A stretch of DNA of 64,000 nt from Calliphora vicina (lineage: Eukaryota; Arthropoda; Insecta; Diptera; Calliphoridae). The position numbers were made by a program, and so were the translations under genes. The notes beneath the pieces were generated by a model, which was not told the origin of the DNA, did not search any database, and worked only from the letters and a program-made list of their open reading frames with translations. Where the stretch lies: positions 38,678,501-38,742,500 of the forward strand of contig NC_088782.1 of the NCBI RefSeq assembly GCF_958450345.1, given 5' to 3'. The first letter of the stretch is position 1; the number at the start of each line of letters is the position of its first letter. This document shows, piece by piece, positions 46,335 to 57,269 of this stretch.

Positions 46335-46660
46335 AGGTGTGATCTCTCCACTACTGTGGCCTATCGTTATTAGCTCTATTCTCTTTGAACTAGACAAAAT
46401 AAGGGATATAAGTTGTCGCTTATGTGGACTGTATCAGGATTATTTACGGATGTTATTGGTGATATTATGTCCACTACTTTGGGGTTCCTCGATAATTGGG
46501 CAAAGGAAGGTGGTCTTGGGGTAAACCTAAGCAAAAAAGGATTCGTACTCTACACGACAAATACCAAGATTCAAAGCTTCAGACATACGGGTTTAAAAGT
46601 TGAGAAATCCACCTTTCAAATAATGCAAAATGTCATGGACTGAAAATTATCGTGGAAACT
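46335..46660 (+). pseudogene. LINE reverse transcriptase fragment
   Basis: The plus strand reads VISPLLWPIVISSILFELDK, then in the next frame DIMSTTLGFLDNWAKEGGLG, VNLSKKGFVLYTTNTKIQSF and LKVEKSTFQIMQNVMD. This matches the SPLLW...(YADD)...WCxxxGLxVNPxKTxLVLFT region of jockey/R1-type RTs. The YADD box is disrupted by a frameshift near 46430. Confidence 0.75.
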
Positions 46661-46708
46661 AAATACTCAAAATAGGTTTAAGAGAGCACGGTGGCCTATT
46701 ACACCTGT

Positions 46709-47617
46709 CGACGGTGGTCAATTCCGGCCAAAAATCCATAACTTCTTTATTGCTTCATAAAAATGTTTGAAATTTGGTATTTGTATTAAAATAACATAAC
46801 CGATCGATCGATAAATATTTCGATGTTCAAATACAGGTTTTGGCCAAAAAAGCATGGACGTTCTAAAAGTATCAAAAAAATTGCATGTAAGTGGCTGAAA
46901 TTTAGTATAAAAATAAAGTATAAAATAGTGATCGATAAAAAATTGGTCATTCAAATTTCACACTGTTTGGCCAAACAATCACGGACGTTTTAAAAGCATC
47001 GAAAAAGTTTGGTTATTCATGTAAATGCCTGAAATTTAGTCCAAAAAAATGGTCGTATAAATTTCGGTATACATATACAGAGTTTGGCCAAACAATCATG
47101 GACGTTTTGAAATTATCAGAAAAGTTAGGTTATTCATGTAAATGCCTGAAATTTGTTGTACATTTAATAAAAACACACTTGATCCATCGCAAAAAATATT
47201 AGAAATTGCATACAGGAGTTGGCGAAATAAACATTGACGTTATAAAAGTATCGAAAAAAGTATTTTTGTAAATGGCTTCAATTAGGTTTATAATTAAAAA
47301 TAACATACATACAAATACATGGTTTGGCCAAATCAGCAAAAAAAATTGACCAAAAAAATACAAAAAAAAATGTGTAAAATGTGAAGGCCTGAAATCGTTC
47401 TGGTTATTGAAATGGCAGATAATTGCAGCTGAAATTTATACTACTTACTCTTGATACTTTATATATTAGATGTAATTTACACTTAACCTCTAATAGCCCC
47501 TTTAATTTGTTCTGGCCTTTCAAAGTTTTTTTTAATTTACTTTCTATAGATTTAAAACTAGTTCCTAATCACTTCACTTTTATATAAAAAGAACACACAA
47601 AAACTCCTTAATAACTG
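46709..47617. repeat. Family 3 repeat, copy 2
   Basis: Second copy of 41318-42325, about 100 bp shorter through internal deletions. Both ends coincide with those of copy 1. Confidence 0.88.
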
Positions 47618-47619
47618 TG

Positions 47620-48010
47620 CTGTCGTATAAAGAACTAGTCCTTCAGAGACACTGAACACTATACTGTACCTTGTTCCAATAGACCGTCATATATTATCCA
47701 CATTTGCCTGCAGCGCTGCGAGGCTTCACGCAACTTGATGTAGGAGATCGAGAACATATGGCCTCGCGGGGATTCTAGGCCTACTGCCTTCGATCGTATA
47801 TCAACCTTAGGACTACATTACTCCATATCGTTATCTTAATATATAAATGCCCTAACACGTGTTTTTTTGTAAGCCCAGATTTTCGTTTATTTCGTATATT
47901 TAGCCAAAAAATCACGACTTAAAAAAAACACGCGTTAAATATTAAGTAACTATATACGGATTTTGATAGGGTATTCGAGGTCTGAATTCGCTTCAGGAGT
48001 GAGAATATGA
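47620..48010. other. No gene recognised
   Basis: GC-richer than its surroundings at 47630-47840, with no reading I can identify; possibly decayed LINE. Confidence 0.4.
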
Positions 48011-48011
48011 C

Positions 48012-48130
48012 ACCAGAATATATACTGACGGTTCTAAAATGACCTGTGGTGTTGGTTCTGCTGTTTTCAGCTACGAACTTGGGATATCGACATTCAAATG
48101 AATATAGTGTTTTTCATTGGTCGAAAATCG
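48012..48130 (+). pseudogene. LINE RNase H fragment
   Basis: IYTDGSKMTCGVGSAVFSYE LGISTF followed after a frameshift by NEYSVFHWSKIAL, matching the first two blocks of LINE RNase H (YTDGSK..., ecSVFqAEi.AI). It is cut off where mariner copy D starts. Confidence 0.75.
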
Positions 48131-48135
48131 CTCTG

Positions 48136-48455
48136 GCATAAAATCGTAATATTCCATCATGACAACGCTCGGCAACATAATGCAATACCTCTTAAAAACT
48201 ATTTAGAAAGAAGTGCCTCAACCACTACAGTACAGACCTTGACCAGTTCGACTACTATTTGTTTCGATCGATGCAGAATGCTCTCTCTGGTATACGCTTC
48301 ACTTTGGAACAGAGTATTCGATATTGGCTTGATTCGTTATGGGTCTCAAAAGCAGTTCTTTTGGCTCGGAATCCATATGTTGATAGAAAGATGGGAAAAG
48401 GTCAGAAGGTTTGAATATTTATATCGTACAAATGTTTCAAAAAAAGCTAAATATC
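48136..48455 (+). mobile_element. Mariner copy D, 3' half fragment
   Basis: Starts at the second catalytic block (KIVIFHHDNARQHNAIPLKN), then a deletion, then DQFDYYLFRSMQNALSGIRF, and ends near ERWEKV and YKCFK-like sequence. No terminal repeat is retained. Confidence 0.8.
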
Positions 48456-48540
48456 AGAGTCGATGTAGGCATGTCCGTACCCGAAATAACATACAAGCAT
48501 TAAGTTATTTATTTGTTCGGAATTCGAGGAAGTGCATTTT

Positions 48541-49135
48541 TATACCCTTCACCTTCGTGAGAAATAACTTACATACACGATTCATACGTCAATATCTCCG
48601 GAATTCTTTCGGCTCGGTTGTTATTTGAAATCGAGAAAATGGCTGAGATATAAGGAAAAACCAGAACAACCTCGATTTATTACCTATTTTTGACCTATAT
48701 CTGGATTACTAAGTCATTAATATAGATAATATGGATATCTAATGATAGATATTTCAAAGACCTTTGCAACGACGTATATAAGAACATAGTAAGTTGGACC
48801 TACAATGGGTCAAAATCGGAAAAAATATTTTTTAACCCGAATTTTTTTTTCACCAAAAGTTTTTTTCGATAATATTAAAAAAAAATTTTAAATTTAAAAA
48901 AAACAATTCGAATTTTTTTGTCAAAAAAAACAAATATTTACCCCCTTATTCATAATACATTTTTAATTTTATAAGAGGTTTATAAAACAGAATTTCCATA
49001 CAAAATTTGTTTTATAAACCTGTAATAAATTTAAAAATTGATTATGAATAAGGCCTTTAAAATTTTTATTTTGAAGTATAATTTGGTGAAGAGTATATAA
49101 GATTCGGCACAGCCGAATAAGCTCTCTTACTTGTT
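48541..49135. repeat. Family 2 repeat, near full length, with nested foldback
   Basis: Starts TATACCCTTCACCTTCG and ends with hairpin ATTCGGCACAGCCGAAT (49102-49118) and TCTTACTTGTT. The left terminus lacks the AACAAGTAAG motif. It is interrupted by a 115-bp foldback at 48941-49055. Confidence 0.8.
48941..49055. mobile_element. 115-bp foldback MITE
   Basis: Its two arms (CCTTATTCATAAT...GGTTTATAAAACA and TGTTTTATAAACC...ATTATGAATAAGG) pair over almost the entire length. TTTA stands on each side (48937-48940 and 49056-49059) and the uninterrupted repeat at 21920-21945 lacks the block. Confidence 0.85.
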
Positions 49136-49229
49136 AATTTTTCTAATCATCGTGCAAAATTGATTATTGATCAATTGTTCCTAGGATTATTTTACTTTTG
49201 TTTTACTCCATAGATAACCAGGTGTAGTA

Positions 49230-49620
49230 CATCGGACAAATGATCTTCACGGACAGACACTGTTGTAGAATGTGGCTAAATTTCGTTGATGCACCATTGG
49301 ATTTCCTCCCTCATTTTTGGCGTTGTGCTTGTTGGTAAAGACCTTTGAAATCAAATAACCCCATAAAAAGAAATTCAATGATGTTAAATCACACGCGTAC
49401 TCGAGCAGGTGTACTGTCTTGTTGAAAGAAAGAACTCTGTTAAACTGTCGCGTTATTAATCAACAGTAACAGTCATTGCTTGACCAGCCTCATTTTCGAA
49501 GATGATTTCCTCCCCAAAATCCCCACATAGCAGTCGATTTTGTTTGTTAAAAAAGCCATTTTGGTGAAAAACACATAACTACCATTTGCAGCACATAACA
49601 AATAACAAACGATTAATATT
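49230..49620 (-). pseudogene. DLTPLDFF-type mariner-like transposase, minus fragment
   Basis: The minus strand gives FENEAGQAMTVTVD, two stops, RDSLTEFF, and further on CDLTSLNFFLWGYLISKVFT, typical of insect mariner-like transposases with an ENDAGQAVTV...DxxWFQQDGA...CDLTPLDFFLWGYxKxxVY layout. The segment with the second catalytic Asp is deleted. Confidence 0.65.
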
Positions 49621-49649
49621 TTCTAAACTGGAAATGATTTTGGGCGAGA

Positions 49650-49890
49650 GGTATCATTGGACCATATTTCTTCGAAAATTAAGCTGGTAATACAGTGACT
49701 GTTACTTGTGCTTGATATAAGATCGTGAAACAATTCAATTACTGTATGATACAGTACCCGGTCGTGTACTCTCTCGTTTCGGTGATCAGTATTGGCCCCA
49801 TATATTGAGTGATTTTACACCATTGAATTTCTTTCTCTCAACCATCCATGCGTTTAAGCGGGAAATTCGACGAATTTCATCAACATTTAT
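49650..49890 (+). pseudogene. DLTPLDFF-type mariner-like transposase, plus fragment
   Basis: The plus strand reads GRVLSRFGDQYWPHILSDFT PLNFFLSTIHAFKR, the same region (RVISRxGDVNWPPRSCDLTPLDFFLWG). It faces the minus fragment at 49230-49620 across about 30 bp, so the two belong to separate insertions or a rearranged one. Confidence 0.6.
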
Positions 49891-49894
49891 GCAA

Positions 49895-51150
49895 AAAAAG
49901 GGTAATTAATATCTACAAAAGAGGGTAATATGAAACGGATTTAATATAATATAGATAGATACAGGTTATAGTGATAAAACGAAAAGCACGAAAAAATGGA
50001 GATACATTTTAAATAACACCTCATACTAAAGAACCCTACACAAAAAATACCCACACAGCTGCAATAGTATCTTGAATATAAACAAATTTTCCAACACACA
50101 TGGCTAAATAGCAAATTAACCAACCAACATTGCTTTAGTTAAAAGAGTCGTTGAGCCTGCATGTGTGTTTTTCTTTCTATGAATAACTCTATTAAATATT
50201 GTTTGCTATTTATATACATACAGATTTCTATACATAGTATAGCTGTTGTGTATTTGCAAAAATCACTTAATACCAAAAACAAAAAAAAAGCAAAACTAAA
50301 AATAATAATAAACAACAAATATATACTTCTATTGTAACTAATTGTTTTTGGACACCTGTATACAGTCATAACGTGCAAAATACCCGTACGTACACACTCA
50401 TACCAAAACATTCGGCTAATAGATATTTAGAGATCTATCTCGCTAAAGATCGAATACATGTGTACAGAGAAAAAAGTCAGACTGACATTAAAGCGTACAC
50501 ATTCAAAAATACACATACTCATGGATATATCCATTGATATGTAGTATAATCATTCAGCCAGCTTAATTCTCATTTATTTTATGTCAGCGGCATAAACTGA
50601 TCAAAATCAGCTGATCGACAGTGGTTTTTTAAATGACACATTTGTCATTGGGCATGATCGATCTAGACACTAATTTCAATAGAATTAAGATAATTGGCAA
50701 TGAGCGAGCGAACGAGTGAATAGAACGAATTTAGCAATAATAATTTTAATAGTTCATTGCTCTTCTTGATTGAGTGTTGTTGTGAGGAGAATGGATAGGT
50801 TGTAGATGATAACCCGGATTTAAGGAATCTGATTTACATAAATGTTTTGAAAGGCTTCGAATGAGTGAGAGCTTTAAAATTTGATGCGATCTTTTTATGG
50901 ACTTATATGAACTCAAAGACTATGCTAACGAAATTCTGACACATTTTGAACAAAATTGAACCAGTAACCGAAATGTGTTTAAGTGCGCTCAATCTCAATC
51001 GACAACTTTTGCCAACCATTTAAACCAAATTATATTTTTATTGCTATTGATAATTTATGTGCATATTAAATAAAAGAAGAATTTTGAAGGTTTTTACACT
51101 TATTCCAACTTTTAAAACTCAAATTTGTAACCAAAAAGTTTAGTTTAACA
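49895..51150. other. No gene seen
   Basis: AT-rich intergenic sequence. Minus frames at 49941-50411 are Cys/Phe/Tyr-rich without a known domain. Confidence 0.55.
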
Positions 51151-51155
51151 TACTA

Positions 51156-52242
51156 TTGCGAGTATGACTTAAAAAAGCAGGATTTTTTTTTGAAATCTTT
51201 AGGTTTTATTTGAAACACTTGTATAACATAAATTTACTCAAACTATTGACCATTGTTAGCTACGACCTTTTTCCATCTTTCTGGCAAAATATGGATTCCG
51301 AGACAAAAGAACTGCTTTGGAGGCCAAGAACGAATGAAGTCAATTTCGAATACTCTGTTATGAAGTGAAGTGTATCACACAGAGAGCGTTCTGCATCGAT
51401 CGAAACAAATAGTTTTCTGGCCAATAAGGCGGGTGAGGCAAAACATCCCAACCACTTCTTTCTAAATAGTTGTTAACAGGTATTGTAACATGTGGTTTAA
51501 CGTTGTCATGATTAATGCTCACTTCCCTGTGGTGTTTTGATCAGATTTCAATGCTCATAATAAATAGGACACTTTTGGTCCTACCAAATACAGATCATTA
51601 TCTTAGCGCCATGGATATTTGTCTTTGATGTCGATTCGGATGGTTGAAAGGGCTTCACATACTCTTACGCTTGGTATTATCGTAATGGATTAATTTTTCA
51701 TCGCAAGTAATGATTCGGTTCCAAAATGATTTTCTTTTATAGCGCTCCAGCAGCATTTCAAGCATGCACAATCGTCTTTCAAAGTCTCTCGGCTTCAATC
51801 CGTATGGTACCTAATTTTCCTGCATTTGGATGAACCCAGCTGCTCGCAAACTTTCTGAAATTGCTGCTTGATTCTCCCAATTATTTTGCAAGCTCTTGTT
51901 AAGTTTGACAAAAATCTTCTTGGAGTAATGCCTCCAATTCTTGGTCTTTAAACATTATTGGATGTTCACCACTTCTGAACCGCACAAACTATCTCTCGCA
52001 CGTTAAAACTGATGGAACACATTCCCCATAAGCTTCGGGGAGCAAGCGGTGTGCTTCAGCTGTATTTTTTTTTGTCAATTTAAAGAAGTAAAGCAAAACT
52101 TCCCGCATATGACGCTTCGTTGTCACAAAATTCGACATTTTCGAAGCACTATAATGTTCAACAACTAAGTGAGAATAACAAAAACCGCTTTCAAAAGATA
52201 CACCATCTATTGAAATCCCTCATTTTTAGGTCATACACTCAA
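51156..52242 (-). mobile_element. Mariner copy E, both ends present
   Basis: A 1087-bp element with TA on each side (51154-51155, 52243-52244) and terminal repeats ending TTGCGAGTATGACTT and GGTCATACACTCAA. Read on the minus strand it covers the N-terminal FVRFRSGEHP-like region through YYLF and ERWKKV, but stops and deletions occur, and the second Asp block (HHDN) reads INHDN with a damaged context. It is the most complete mariner copy in the window. Confidence 0.88.
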
Positions 52243-52244
52243 TA

Positions 52245-52570
52245 TTTAATGAATAAGTTAAACTTTTTTATTTATTTTTGAAAAACTTATGTGGACTAAA
52301 TTTAATCAAGTAGTTTTTGGATTATTTTCCCAACTTTAAACTGCCTTTAGCGGATACAGGAAACTTGTGTAGAAAAATGTAATGATAAGGTTTTATAGAT
52401 GAAAGTGTTACCTTTCTAACGATATAATTATTTTTTCCAAAATCACGTTTTCAACTTTTAAATTTCCCCCTTCTTTTCCATATAGCTGTACCAAACTGCA
52501 GTGTTTCGTGTCTCCTGAATGCGATAATTTCTTGTCATCTGAGTGTGATAATTTTGCAGTAAGTTATTAA
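52245..52570. other. No gene seen
   Basis: Single-copy AT-rich sequence between mariner copy E and a Family 1 remnant. Confidence 0.5.
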
Positions 52571-52572
52571 CA

Positions 52573-52735
52573 AACAAGTAAGGAAGTTTACAGCCAGTCA
52601 GACAGACATCAATTAATCAACTAAGAAAATGATTTTGAGTCGATAGGTATACTTTAAGTGGGTGTAGGACTAAAATAGTTCGGTGTTACAAAAATCAGCA
52701 CTACCCTCTCCACTATGATGGTGTTGACTATAAAA
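52573..52735 (+). repeat. Family 1 repeat, internally deleted
   Basis: AACAAGTAAGGAAGTTTACA at the left and ACTATGATGGTGTTGACTAT at the right are the two ends of Family 1; the central ~550 bp are gone. Confidence 0.75.
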
Positions 52736-52834
52736 AGCTCAGAGAAGCTGGGCGATTACAATCGAGCATGGCAGTTCCGACGGATGATAAATAAAATATC
52801 AATCAATGAACGTTTTGTTTACAGTTAAAACGAT

Positions 52835-53653
52835 TCATCCAGCGAATTGAAGCCGAGAGACCTTGAAAGACGATTTTCCATATCCGAAATGATGATGCTA
52901 TAAAAGAAAATAATTTTTGCACCGAGTCAATACTTCCAATGAAAAATGTATCCATTACGATAAACCGGAGCGTAAGATATCGTGAAGCCCGGCCAACCAG
53001 TCGAAGGTCATTCTCTGTATTTGGTGGGAGCAAAAGGGTCCCATCTATTATGAGCATTCTGCGAAGCGTCAATTTTGGGAGACCGAACATATCATATATT
53101 ACATACTCTAACTTAAAATTGAATTTTTGGTGTCACAACATCTAGCAGATAATCCTCCAGGATACTGATATCAAAACCGAAAACTGTTTAGGAAATTTAC
53201 TCTAATGAACTTGCCCACCTGGTATCTCTTTTGCTGTCCAGAATCTGTACAGTTTTACAGGCGTAAAATTACGACAACGATACAACTGTAACGAGTGTCG
53301 GTAAAATGATCTCTGATATACGTGGCGATCAAAGCAAGGTCCTATCTATTATGACCTGCAGACCATCACATTTCCGAACTCAACAAATTCGTTTAAAGCG
53401 AGCATTGATCCGACTACTATTTATTTCGATCGATGCAGCTAACTCTCTCTGGTATACACTTCAGAACAGAGTATCCAAAATTGGCTTGATTTGTTCTTGG
53501 CTTTAAAATGGGGAATTCATATGTTGCCAGAAAGATGGGAAAAGGTCATAGCTAATAATGGTCAATACTTTGAATAAATTTATATTGTACAAATGTTTCA
53601 AAATAAAAGCTAAACATTTTAGAAAATCTCGCATTTTTATGTCATACACCCAA
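52835..53653 (+). mobile_element. Mariner copy F, interrupted by LINE sequence
   Basis: Readable from RDLERRFSISEMM through PKRKISxEARPT and SLYLVGAKGSHLL, then LINE-like DNA at 53055-53335, then LSIMTCRPSHF, PTTIYFDRCS..., and PERWEKVIANNGQYFE. The 3' terminal repeat (CATTTTTATGTCATACACCC) ends near 53653. The 5' end is missing. Confidence 0.8.
53055..53335 (+). pseudogene. LINE RNase H fragment inside mariner F
   Basis: DTDIKTENCLG then, with frameshifts, NELAHLVSLLLSRICTVLQA resembles YTDGSKTExGVGIYS...ANYTAAKxI of LINE RNase H; the same arrangement is at 56330-56470. It begins with a piece (TTTTGGGAGACCGAACATAT) resembling 55330-55350 just upstream of that domain. Confidence 0.5.
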
Positions 53654-53654
53654 T

Positions 53655-55105
53655 TATATAAATGTTTGAAAACTTTACCCCAACTTTTCACTGTTAAATT
53701 TTGCTCATTTAATATTTGTGTCAGACATTTAATAAATAGAATTACAATAACACGCATCTGTGCAGCTATTTATCTCACAACGTTGAAGCTGGGTTGTTGT
53801 TATTTAATTTCACTTCAGACAAAACTTGCATGATCATTTAACTCTCATTTAAAATAATTGTGGGTATTTTTTTCCATTATTTTATTGTCATTTATTTTAC
53901 AGTAACTGGCTGGTACGAAATGGTTCTTTCAAAAAAATATTAAAAACAAACGTAAATCGTAAGAGAGGAAAAATATAAAACGCAATGACAATTGTTCACT
54001 GAAAATATTATATAAAAAAAACATTCGTATACTTGCAATTTAGTTAAAATACAATTTAATTTAATTTAAAATACATTCATTTATGATTTTATTTCAGCAT
54101 TGTGTCACATTCGCATCAAGATTTAAATAAAAATAAATATGTATTCTTTTTTAGGATTTTTCATAAATTGTTTTAAACACAAAATATGGTTATTAAAATT
54201 GCACAAAAGTTTCGTTACGTTTCACACACTATACGAAAAAAAGTCAGTTTCCCGCTCTTTTGTCTAAATGTTTAGATCAAAATCTGTTTACTATTGTTTT
54301 TCTATTATGTATTTTTTAAAAAAAATAATTTTATTTATTTCAAAACTTATTTTTCTCACTAATGATCACACATGTAGTTTTTCAATTGCAAAAAGTGTCC
54401 ATGTGTTAAAATTCTGTGAACAAATTTTATTTGGTTTTCATTCCTGATCTTGGATTTTTTTGGTTTCCTTTGATTCCATTCAAATGTCAATTTTATTGTG
54501 GTGGGTTTTTGTATTCGTTTGTTGGTTTCTTTAAGGTGCGGATCAATGTTTTTCTTATTGGTTTTATTTGTGGCTTTAGGTCTACTGTTTTTCTCTTTCG
54601 CTCTCTGTTATTTTTCGGGGGGGGGGGGTTGTTTGTTTTTGACATTTTTTGGTTACAAAATATTTTTGGTTGTCATAAATGTTCAAATAAATATTTGTAC
54701 ATTTTGTTTATTGTCTTGTTGTAATGACACTCAATTAGTTTTATTGTATGTTTTAAATAATTGGCTAAATTTCGCTGTCACATAATAAGGAAAAATTATG
54801 TTTTAGGAAATTTGTTCAATGAATGTAATATTAGGAAATTAAGTACAAATATGGAGAGTTAAGAGAAAAAATGGAAATACATACAATTGTATATTAAACA
54901 AGGTTGACTACCGTTAACCCTAAAATATCCGTTCTGTCCGACTACCGTTATCGTTTGGATACCGTTACAGAAATAACTGCAATTACTGTTACCTCTAAAT
55001 TACCATTACCGAAATAATACAAATTAGCGTTACCTTTTATGAAGAAAAGTTACCCAGTAAACATTGAGAATGATTTGAACTCAAACACTTTACCAAATGT
55101 TAAAC
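53655..55105. other. No gene seen; includes a 12-base G run
   Basis: AT-rich. G run at 54617-54628. 54900-55030 has repeated CCGTTA(C/T)/ACCGTTA words and may be a small mobile element. Overlapping plus frames at 54416-54785 are hydrophobic low-complexity sequence. Confidence 0.5.
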
Positions 55106-55109
55106 GTAT

Positions 55110-55360
55110 TCACAAGTCTTCAGGCATATTATGACCTACAATGATCTTATATGGTGGACGGCAGTGGTTACAATAACATATCTCTCCAAGAAGCAAGCTT
55201 GTCTCAGGTCAGTCTGGAGACTAGATGGTAGAAATATCAACTCCTCTTATATTCATCAACTGCATATCTATTAAGTAAGCTCAAGTCATCTGAATTATAA
55301 TCATATTGGTTCTGGCTCCATTTTGGGATGGCGAACTTATCGTATATTGCCTACACCATG
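55110..55360 (+). pseudogene. LINE post-RT fragment
   Basis: LYGGRQWLQ-like and, in another frame, VWWTAVVTITYLSKKQACLR resembles the conserved LVWWxA...KKLEKVQRxAC region after the RT domain of jockey/R1-type elements. It probably belongs with the RNase H fragment at 56300, with 0.9 kb inserted between them. Confidence 0.5.
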
Positions 55361-55754
55361 GACGGATCCAGGTTATCCATTTGGGTGGGGGAAAATAAAG
55401 TAAAATTTATTTTACATTTTAATTTATTTTCTTTTTTATATTAAAACTTTTCGGTTTTTGGGGGAATTTCCTTTTTTTACTTCTCTGGAGCCTCACCAGG
55501 CCTGCACCAACTTCCTATTGAATCTTTGGTGTTACAATATGAACCATGATAAAAATATAGAAGGTAGTTTCAATCAAAATTTTTTTCAAATAAGGTTTTT
55601 TGAAGTTTCCTTATTTTGTGAGCATTATAAAAAGCGTTGCCACATTCCTAAAAATGATTTTTATTTTAGAGACATTTTTTACAAAAAATGTGTAATTTAT
55701 AATTTAGTATTTAAATAAAAATGTATTAAGTATGTTGTGTTGGAAGTTAATGAT

Positions 55755-56006
55755 TCAATTCCTAACATTCGCTATATAATTTGGGCTACCTGACAAAGAA
55801 TTTTCATTAAAAAAATTTAATTTAACCGTTCCAAAAGGAACGTAAAAAACTGGTGTTTGGATTGTATAATCCACCCACTGACAAGTTTTACATACATCCA
55901 GCCACTGTTGTCGTTTGTTAGGTAATGTAGGGACTTTAAAAAAATTTACATTTGAATTTTTGCAAAAATATGTGGTATTTTCGCAGTTGGGGAAAATGCA
56001 ACTCAT
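55755..56006 (-). CDS. Degenerate THAP-like zinc-finger ORF
   Basis: An 83-codon frame starting MSCIFPNCENTTYF and continuing FFKVPTLPNKRQQWLDVCKT. Start, C-x4-C, the F-x-x-P block and the invariant-type Trp in RxxW fit a THAP DNA-binding domain, which normally opens a protein. The expected later C-x-x-H pair is not seen: the region reads TPVFYVPFGTVKLNFF, with Tyr where Cys would be expected. It may be a decayed P-like transposase or a lone host THAP exon; no further exon is recognised. It lies between two LINE fragments. Confidence 0.45.
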   Translation of the reverse strand: MSCIFPNCENTTYFCKNSNVNFFKVPTLPNKRQQWLDVCKTCQWVDYTIQTPVFYVPFGTVKLNFFNENSLSGSPNYIANVRN

Positions 56007-56299
56007 GTTTGTTAAGTCTTAAAATAATGTTCACAAATTAGCTTTGAAATATTTGAAAATGAAAATCTTACCTTTGATCCCAATTTGATAGTAAATATTT
56101 TTTATATTTTTTTTTAATATTCTTCAAATTAATGAAAATTATGTAATAATTTTTTCACAAACTTCAAAGAATATATGGGAAAATTTTTAATTAATATGGT
56201 ATTACTATTTTAACGAAAACGTCAAAATCCTTAAGCATGTCAGACGTAGAATTTTAAAAAATAAAGAGAGAATGAAACTACCTTATATTTTTCTACTAT

Positions 56300-56725
56300 G
56301 ATATGAACCACATAATTCTCCAGGATAATAGTATCACACTGATGGTTCAAAATCGAGCACAGTATAAGAAATTTACTTTGATGAACATGGACACCTGGTA
56401 TCTCTCTGGCTGTCAATTTGTGCCAACTATACAGCTGCAAAGAATATTCGATAAATTAATCTTTAGACGTCGACCATTGATATATACTTGGCAATCAAAG
56501 CTATCAATTCCAACTTGGTAAGATCAAAAATTTCTTCTCGACTGCATACTTGGGACATAACGGAGTTAGTATGGTATGAGGACATCCGGGGTAAACGGAT
56601 AGTTCCTGAAAGAAACTGCGTTGTATATCGGGAGAGATTCATTCACAGATATGAAACTCAAGTCTGTGTATGTAACTTGTGTCAGAAATCGGGTCAGAGG
56701 ATATTTTTGGCACGGAAAGAATAAT
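56300..56725 (+). pseudogene. LINE RNase H to C-terminal region
   Basis: With frameshifts the plus strand gives TDGSKSSTV, HLVSLWLSICANYTAAKNIR, then AIKAINSNLVRSKISSRLHT (the AIKAL...SxLVxxC block) and later TQVCVCNLCQKSGQRIF. It follows the LINE order of RNase H blocks but has many stops. Confidence 0.6.
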
Positions 56726-56899
56726 AGAAATAAAGAGAGAAAATACAGTATGAATAGGAAGAAGTAGAAAACAAAATTTCTTCGAATTCACACTATCAAT
56801 TCATTAAGCCACCAGATTCCCTTAGTGAAAGAGAAGATGGGCAGTAATGGCAATGACAAATGATTTATTTCATCGTCTCAATCTCCTCGACATCATCGA

Positions 56900-57250
56900 C
56901 AGCATGTCAAGTGAACCAACTTTTGAAATTGATGTCTTCCGATCGGGATGAAATTCGCGCCAATAGGACTGTAATTCAGTAAACAATTTTTCAACATGAT
57001 CGGTCAAGAAATCTCTAAATTTGACATTTTGGCCCAACATGTGTTTTTTCTCATCCATGTAAGTTATTACCTATTGTTCTTAGCAAAATATGTACCAAAT
57101 AGTTTAGATAGCTATTTCTTCAATCCAAATAGTCATCCCAAATAGTTTAGATAGCTATTTCTTCAATCTTTGGAAAAATAATTTAAAAAATCTGAAATTT
57201 TATTTCCAAAATCAAAAACTCTTTTTTTTCAAAATGGCCCCTTTTTTCCT
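56900..57250. repeat. Repeat R1, copy 2
   Basis: Matches 7895-8240. An extra duplication of AAATAGTTTAGATAGCTATT at 57098 and 57134 is unique to this copy. Its minus strand carries a 62-codon frame without a recognised domain. Confidence 0.7.
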
Positions 57251-57269
57251 CAAAAGAAAGTTTTGATTC

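Noticed and set aside
47630..47840. GC-richer block suspected to be a host exon
   Set aside because: No open frame with family similarity or splice signals; it sits between Family 3 and a LINE fragment, so decayed TE is simpler.
54416..54785. Two overlapping hydrophobic plus frames of ~100 codons
   Set aside because: Phe/Leu/Cys-rich composition from T-rich DNA; two frames being open at once shows lack of stops rather than coding.
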